Shown: piece after piece, positions 5,852-9,664 of the stretch
Layout: each line of letters starts with the position of its first letter
How positions within the stretch are numbered: position 1 is the stretch's first letter
Made by a program: the position numbers and the translations under genes
Source: Nitrospirota bacterium
GTDB lineage: Bacteria; Nitrospinota_A; UBA7883
Assembly: GCA_011052055.1 (NCBI GenBank)
Contig: DRJW01000262.1
Location: 1-9,664 of the forward strand
DNA length: 9,664 bases
Reading direction: 5' to 3'
Notes under the pieces: generated by a model
Told to the model about the DNA's origin: nothing
Databases searched by the model: none
The model's input: the letters and a program-made list of their open reading frames with translations, nothing else

Positions 5852-6765
5852 AACCGCAGTTTATCATAATAATTTGCGTTTTGGCCGTTGTCGTGTATTT
5901 GGGATATGGCCAATTCAGTAAAACCAGTTTGGACAGTGATAAGGATATCCGCGATTCTTTTCAGGCCTTAAGCGTGGCGATAGCCTCGAAGAACCCTGTC
6001 ATAATAAAAAATCTTATTTCGCCAGGTTTTTCCGATCCGAAAATTGGGACAAAAGAATTCATAGAGATTCTTTCGCTTCCTCGCAAATCATATGTCACAA
6101 AAATTAACCAGATCAGATTTCAGGGCGATCTCGGCTCTGTCTTTTATACACGCTCCGAGACCAGGGGCGGCGGCGCCCCGATAATAAACTACAACATAAA
6201 TGGCGAGACATGGATACAGGACAAAAAAAATCCGTCAGTCTGGAGGCTACACCGGCTGGCTAAAGGCGACAAATGGTTCAGGACGGCGGAAATCCCCATG
6301 AAAAAGGCGCCTGAGAAAGTGGCCGCAAAAGCGGGAAAACCGGTGCTTGGCTCTCTAAAAACGGAGAAAGTGTCGATGTCGCTTGGAGAGGGCGGGCGGT
6401 ATTCGCCGGTCGGAAGGCGGGATCCTTTCAGGCCCCTTATCGCAATGGGCGGTGAGGAAATAGAAGGTGTGGAAAACTGCGATCCGGAAAGGCCCAGGGA
6501 GCATCTTGAAAGCTTCGATCTGCTTTCTTTAAAGTTGACCGGCGTAATTATCACAAGCGCCATGCCCCTGGCCCTTATCAGGGCGCCTGACGGGAAGGGA
6601 TACACTGTTAAAGCTGGAATGTATTTAGGTAGAATGTGCGGGGAAGTGGTTGAGATAGATCCCGACTTCATGGTAATCCGTGAGAAAAAACGGGCTCCGG
6701 GAGGCTTGCCGGGCGCATTTGATCCTGTCAAGACTATTCTGAAACTCAGATATGAGGAGGGTTGA
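5848..6765 (+). CDS. pilP: Type IV pilus PilP with an extra N-terminal domain
   Basis: The C-terminal part (about 184-305) is PilP. It has YSPVGRRDPFRPL (185-197), then LTGVIITSAMPLALIRAPDGKGYTVK and a final GEVVEID...LKLRY beta domain, which joins the PilN/PilO pair to the secretin PilQ in the periplasm. At 305 aa it is far longer than the usual roughly 175. Residues 30-150 form an additional alpha+beta region (DSFQALSVAIASKNPVIIKNL, then strands ending TWIQDKKNPSVWRLHR) that looks NTF2/SnoaL-like. Residues 150-183 are a Lys/Ala linker. The N-terminus has a hydrophobic helix (5-21) but no convincing lipobox, so it is anchored by a helix rather than lipidated like classical PilP. C211 and C264 could form a disulfide. 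In-frame TAA at 5809-5811 and no other start between support the ATG at 5848. Confidence 0.92.
   Translation: MKPQFIIIICVLAVVVYLGYGQFSKTSLDSDKDIRDSFQALSVAIASKNPVIIKNLISPGFSDPKIGTKEFIEILSLPRKSYVTKINQIRFQGDLGSVFYTRSETRGGGAPIINYNINGETWIQDKKNPSVWRLHRLAKGDKWFRTAEIPMKKAPEKVAAKAGKPVLGSLKTEKVSMSLGEGGRYSPVGRRDPFRPLIAMGGEEIEGVENCDPERPREHLESFDLLSLKLTGVIITSAMPLALIRAPDGKGYTVKAGMYLGRMCGEVVEIDPDFMVIREKKRAPGGLPGAFDPVKTILKLRYEEG
6754..6761 (+). promoter_or_regulatory. Strong ribosome binding site deciding the GTG start of pilQ
   Basis: GAGGAGGG, embedded in the last codons of pilP, lies 7 nt before the GTG at 6769. It is the strongest Shine-Dalgarno site in the operon, fitting the need for many more secretin subunits. 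It also shows that the hydrophobic lipoprotein-type signal beginning at this GTG is part of the protein. Confidence 0.8.
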
Positions 6766-6768
6766 TCA

Positions 6769-8940
6769 GTGAGCATAATTCAAAGGGGAGCAGTTTACAC
6801 TTCGCTTACCCTTATGTTGATCATGTCAGCCTGCGCCAGCGACGCGCAGTTGACACAAAAAGCAGAGCCGGTCGCCGGGGCGCCCGCAAAAATAGTTGAT
6901 CTGTCTACTTCCAGCGACGATCAAAAGGTGGAGCTTTTGATAAAAGCTGACAACCCGATCCAGTATACCGTCTATAAATTGGACGATCCTCTGCGCCTTA
7001 TTATAGATATGTCCCAGGTTGACATGTCAGGCTACCAGTCCGCCATACCGGTGAGAAATCGCCTGGTAAATTCGGTGATACCAATATATTTCAAAGAATC
7101 AAACGATTCCAGACTGGAAGTCGAGTTGGCCGAAGATGTGGATTACACATTGAGCGAGGAGAACCCGAACGAGCTGAGCGTGTCGATCCTGGCCAAAGGA
7201 TCGGCTCCGGCGGTCGCGGCGGCGCCGAGGGAAGATGTGGCGCAGATCGCAGAGGAAACAGTTGAGCCTGAGCCTATAGACTCCATTACCGTGGCCGAAT
7301 TGGCCACAGAATTCTCCCGGCTGGAAAATGTGGAGTTTAAGCAGTTGGACCGGCTTTCGAGAATTGAGGTGACTTTATCGAAAAACGATCCCTCATACCA
7401 GCTGTTGGCTCGTGATAATCTGAACAGGCTTACTCTGGATCTTCCTGGGACGGTCGTGGCCCAGGACGATGAACGGGTTATAAACGTGAACCTGGAAGAA
7501 TCGAAAATCAAGAACATAGCCGTATTTCAATTTAGCGGCGGTGAAAAACCGATTACCAAAGTTGTTGTGAACCTGGAGGAGGTATCGCTTTACAATGTCT
7601 CATCCAAAGGAAACAAAATCATCCTGGATATAGGCGATGAAGCTATCCTGGCCCTGGCCACGAAAGTGTCCGATGAGCGCGCGGGAAAGCTGGCCAAACC
7701 GGAAGAAGAATCGCCGTTTGACGAGCCCAGGTACGAAGGGGCGAAAATATCGCTCGATTTTCAGAATGCGGACGTACACAACATCCTGCGTATTATCGCC
7801 GAGGTGTCCGGCCTGAACGTTATAACTTCAGGGGCCGTTAAGGGAAAGGTGACCATAAAACTGAACAATGTGCCGTGGGATCAAGCCCTTGAGGTTATTT
7901 TGAGGAACAACGGGCTGGATATGATTCGGGAAGGTAACATTATCAGGATATCGACAGCCAAGCAGATTCAGGCGGAAAAAGACGCGGCCAAAAAGCTGAT
8001 GTCCACCGAACAGGAGATAGCTCCGCTTTTCACACGGCTTTTCGAGATAAATTACGAGACAGCGGCGAGTCTGAAAGCTAATCTTGACTCGATAAAAAGC
8101 GAGCGGGGATCGGTCGAGATCAACGACCGTACCAACATAATCATTATAAAAGACACAAAGAAAAAGCTGGCCGAAATGGCGCGGCTCATTTTGGCTCTGG
8201 ATAAAAAAGAGCGGCAGGTTCTTATCGAATCGCGGATTATTGAAGTGGCCCACTCTTACACACGTAACCTGGGTGTCCAGTGGGGCGGCGCGCTCAACAC
8301 TGTGACCGGCGCCAACTTTCCGAACACCATCGGCGTGACCGGCGCGGCCGGAGCGTCGCCCAACGTGATCACCGGCGGAAGCGTGGTCGACTTCTCCGTG
8401 CCTTCCAGCGCCGCTTTAGGGTTGACCCTCGGCCATGTGAACGGCACGGCTCTTCTCGACATGAAACTTATGGCCATGGAGCAAAATGGCCAGGGCCGCA
8501 TAGTCTCAATGCCTAAAATCACGACGATGAACAACAAAGAAGCCTCAATAGAGTCTGGCCAGGAAATACCGTACCAGACAACGTCGTCGGAGGGTACAAA
8601 AACGGAGTTTAAAAAAGCGGTGCTGTCGCTGAAAGTAAAACCGCATATTACCCCGGACAACCACATTAGGATGGAAATTGATGTCAACAAGGATTCACCC
8701 GGGCAGACCACGCCTGACGGCATCGCTATCGATACAAAGCATGCGATCACAGAAGTAATTGTGGGGAATGGCTCTACGGCTGTGATCGGCGGCCTTTTCA
8801 AAAACGATATAAGAGAAGATAAAGATCAAGTTCCGGGTATCGGAAATTTTCCTATACTGGGGTGGCTGTTTAAAAACAAGATAAACAAAAGAACGGGCGA
8901 GGAGCTGTTGATTTTCATCACGCCCAAGATCGTTGAGTAA
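6769..8940 (+). CDS. pilQ: Type IV pilus secretin PilQ
   Basis: This 723-aa outer-membrane secretin forms the gated pore through which the pilus leaves the cell. Domains in order: signal peptide with possible lipobox MSAC (C22); a first AMIN domain (about 40-145) and a second (about 172-290), both likely peptidoglycan binding; a short acidic linker; a secretin/TonB N-domain from about 325 (ISLDFQNADVHNILRIIAEV) to 400; a NolW-like N1 domain (about 420-480); and the secretin core from LIESRIIEV (485) to the end. The core includes a Gly/Ala-rich gate loop (about 510-540), the GSTAVIGGLF segment (668-677) and the signature VPGIGNFPILGWLF near the C-terminus. A pre-AMIN lipobox is unusual but not unknown for PilQ. 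The GTG start is fixed by GAGGAGGG at 6754-6761. It ends IFITPKIVE, a normal secretin terminus. Confidence 0.97.
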   Translation: MSIIQRGAVYTSLTLMLIMSACASDAQLTQKAEPVAGAPAKIVDLSTSSDDQKVELLIKADNPIQYTVYKLDDPLRLIIDMSQVDMSGYQSAIPVRNRLVNSVIPIYFKESNDSRLEVELAEDVDYTLSEENPNELSVSILAKGSAPAVAAAPREDVAQIAEETVEPEPIDSITVAELATEFSRLENVEFKQLDRLSRIEVTLSKNDPSYQLLARDNLNRLTLDLPGTVVAQDDERVINVNLEESKIKNIAVFQFSGGEKPITKVVVNLEEVSLYNVSSKGNKIILDIGDEAILALATKVSDERAGKLAKPEEESPFDEPRYEGAKISLDFQNADVHNILRIIAEVSGLNVITSGAVKGKVTIKLNNVPWDQALEVILRNNGLDMIREGNIIRISTAKQIQAEKDAAKKLMSTEQEIAPLFTRLFEINYETAASLKANLDSIKSERGSVEINDRTNIIIIKDTKKKLAEMARLILALDKKERQVLIESRIIEVAHSYTRNLGVQWGGALNTVTGANFPNTIGVTGAAGASPNVITGGSVVDFSVPSSAALGLTLGHVNGTALLDMKLMAMEQNGQGRIVSMPKITTMNNKEASIESGQEIPYQTTSSEGTKTEFKKAVLSLKVKPHITPDNHIRMEIDVNKDSPGQTTPDGIAIDTKHAITEVIVGNGSTAVIGGLFKNDIREDKDQVPGIGNFPILGWLFKNKINKRTGEELLIFITPKIVE

Positions 8941-8955
8941 CACCAAGGAGATTCG

Positions 8956-9474
8956 ATGATGAAAAATACGTTGTCCTGGAAAAAAATATTAATTCTGGGC
9001 GTTCTCCTTGTAACGCCCTTTACGCTGGCCCAGTGTGGTGAAGGGGACTCTGTGGCTTCCGCTACAGCCTCGGCTGGCCCTACGTATCCGAGTAAATACT
9101 ATTTCGAGGCGACAGTGACGCCTAGTGTCGTAGATAACAAAGGCACTGTCGGGCTGGTGGTGCGCGTCTGGGATGAAAATGGATATCCCGTTAGTGGAGC
9201 GGTGGTAATCGTTGTAGGCCCTAACAAATCGGCCACAACCGGCACAAAAGGCACAAAGGGCGCGACAGGCTCAAGTGGATCGGGTGGATCGAGCGGCACG
9301 TCTGGCGGTGGGACTGGCTCCACCGGCACGACTGGCGAAAACGGGATAAAAACGTTTCCCCTGAATATAACAGGAGACGCAGGTGGAATTATCTACCTGG
9401 CGGTTCTGGTCGAAAATTCGGTTGTGCAGGTGCCTGTTCAGATAAGGCCCTCGGCGACCGCTACAACTCCATGA
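8956..9474 (+). CDS. Predicted Ig-like lipoprotein with collagen-like Gly-X-Y insert
   Basis: This 172-aa exported protein has not been seen by me under any gene name. The N-terminus is a basic stretch, a hydrophobic core (10-25) and LAQC (C27), a lipobox with an atypical Gln at -1, followed by GEGDS, so probable lipidation with some doubt. Residues 44-90 (YYFEATVTPSVVDNKGTV, VVRVWDENGYPVSGAVV) and 130-165 (IKTFPLNITGDAGGIIYLAV) read as the strands of a Big_1/invasin-type Ig fold. A Gly-X-Y collagen-like segment (96-130) is inserted between them. AAGGAG at 8945-8950, 5 nt before the first ATG, supports the start. It lies 15 nt after pilQ, so it is probably co-transcribed. It may be an outer-membrane partner or pilotin-like helper of the secretin, or a surface adhesin; both are guesses. 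Confidence 0.7.
   Translation: MMKNTLSWKKILILGVLLVTPFTLAQCGEGDSVASATASAGPTYPSKYYFEATVTPSVVDNKGTVGLVVRVWDENGYPVSGAVVIVVGPNKSATTGTKGTKGATGSSGSGGSSGTSGGGTGSTGTTGENGIKTFPLNITGDAGGIIYLAVLVENSVVQVPVQIRPSATATTP
9241..9345 (+). repeat. Collagen-like Gly-X-Y repeat coding segment
   Basis: Glycine falls at every third residue from G96 to G117 of the lipoprotein (eight in a row). It then shifts by one residue and continues at G121, G124, G127 and G130. X and Y are Thr, Ser, Lys, Ala and Gly, with no proline. At the DNA level, short GGC-ACA-AAA-like and GGA-TCG-like units recur, a pattern prone to slippage, and the one-residue phase shift could be a trace of it. Confidence 0.65.
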
Positions 9475-9510
9475 GACATCAGGATTGTCAGTAAAAGCGA
9501 TACAAAGGAT

Positions 9511-9664
9511 TTGGCTATAAAAGAGCGGGTAAGACTGGGCTCCCGCTCATACGACATATTTATTGGCCCGGATGTTTTAACCGGGGCCGGCGGCGCGATC
9601 GTCCGGATTTCGAAACGGGCGCTGGTTGTCACGAACAGGCGGGTATACGGCCTGTACGGTCAAA
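9511..9664 (+). CDS. aroB: 3-dehydroquinate synthase AroB, N-terminal part (3' end outside window)
   Basis: The open frame reads MAIKERVRLGSRSYDIYIG, then PDVLTGAGGAIVRISKRALVV and TNRRVYGLYGQ, running off the window. This matches the N-terminus of AroB: V-x-LG-x-RSY-x-I-x-IG, a helix, then LVVTN with LYG. AroB converts DAHP to 3-dehydroquinate in the shikimate pathway, in the cytoplasm, using NAD+ and a divalent metal. The suggested TTG at 9511 gives a family-like length. AAAGGA at 9504-9509 is too close to serve it well, so the start is uncertain; no ATG or GTG occurs upstream in frame back to the lipoprotein stop (9472-9474). aro genes follow pilMNOPQ in several proteobacteria, so the linkage is expected. 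No terminator is seen in the 36-bp gap. Confidence 0.85.
   Translation, partial: MAIKERVRLGSRSYDIFIGPDVLTGAGGAIVRISKRALVVTNRRVYGLYGQ
9523..9548 (+). repeat. Inverted repeat GAGCGGG / CCCGCTC in aroB start region
   Basis: A 7-bp GC-rich perfect stem (9523-9529 and 9542-9548) with a 12-nt loop lies about 10 nt inside the proposed aroB start. As mRNA it could slow initiation or mark attenuation between the pilus genes and aroB. There is no T-run after it, so it is not a canonical terminator, and it may simply be chance in coding DNA. Confidence 0.25.

Noticed and set aside
6189..6776. 195-aa open frame on the - strand
   Set aside because: It lies opposite pilP, has no family features, and is explained by the codon bias of the clearly real + strand gene.
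8256..8801. 181-aa open frame on the - strand and a 78-aa + strand frame at 8280-8516
   Set aside because: Both are shadows of the GC-rich secretin core of pilQ and show no ribosome site or recognisable domain.
9099..9329. Proline-rich 76-aa open frame on the - strand
   Set aside because: It is the antisense reading of the Gly-X-Y repeat codons of the lipoprotein gene; glycine codons read backwards give proline.

Overview
The window looks like a Gram-negative bacterial chromosome. The main reason is a type IV pilus alignment operon ending in an outer-membrane secretin, with Sec and lipoprotein signal sequences throughout. Most genes are moderately GC-balanced, with frequent ATA and AAA codons, clear Shine-Dalgarno sites and some GTG/TTG starts. 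The order xre-pilM-pilN-pilO-pilP-pilQ-lipoprotein-aroB suggests a deltaproteobacterial or Nitrospinota-like lineage. That placement is inference and could be wrong.

Layout, all genes on the + strand. Positions 1-297 hold the 3' end of a YajR-like MFS transporter. Positions 298-482 carry two GC-rich hairpins of the kind found in dispersed intergenic repeats. Positions 483-2290 form a small accessory, defence-like pair. The first is a 437-aa protein with an apparent C-terminal PD-(D/E)XK nuclease domain in visibly more AT-rich DNA. The second is a Vsr-family endonuclease with no DNA methyltransferase beside it. Positions 2411-2902 encode a YfcE/MJ0936-type metallophosphoesterase. Positions 2903-3151 are an extremely AT-rich gene-free stretch with two dyads and a near-consensus sigma70 promoter (TTGACA, 17 bp, TATAGT). 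This promoter reads into a 73-aa XRE-type regulator and then the pilus operon.

The pilus operon runs 3406-9474: pilM (cytoplasmic actin-like), pilN and pilO (bitopic inner-membrane partners), pilP (periplasmic link) and pilQ (secretin). Together they form the alignment subcomplex joining the inner-membrane pilus machine to the outer-membrane pore. A predicted lipoprotein follows, with an Ig-like fold and a collagen-like Gly-X-Y insert. The 5' end of aroB (3-dehydroquinate synthase, shikimate pathway) closes the window, and no terminator is visible before it.

The points most worth a second look are: a 28-codon mini-ORF joining pilO to pilP with a 4-nt ATGA overlap at each end; an enlarged PilP carrying an extra NTF2-like-looking N-terminal domain; the collagen-like insert in the operon lipoprotein; and the methylase-less Vsr/nuclease pair. 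The regulatory DNA around the small XRE gene includes an 8-4-8 inverted repeat just before pilM.
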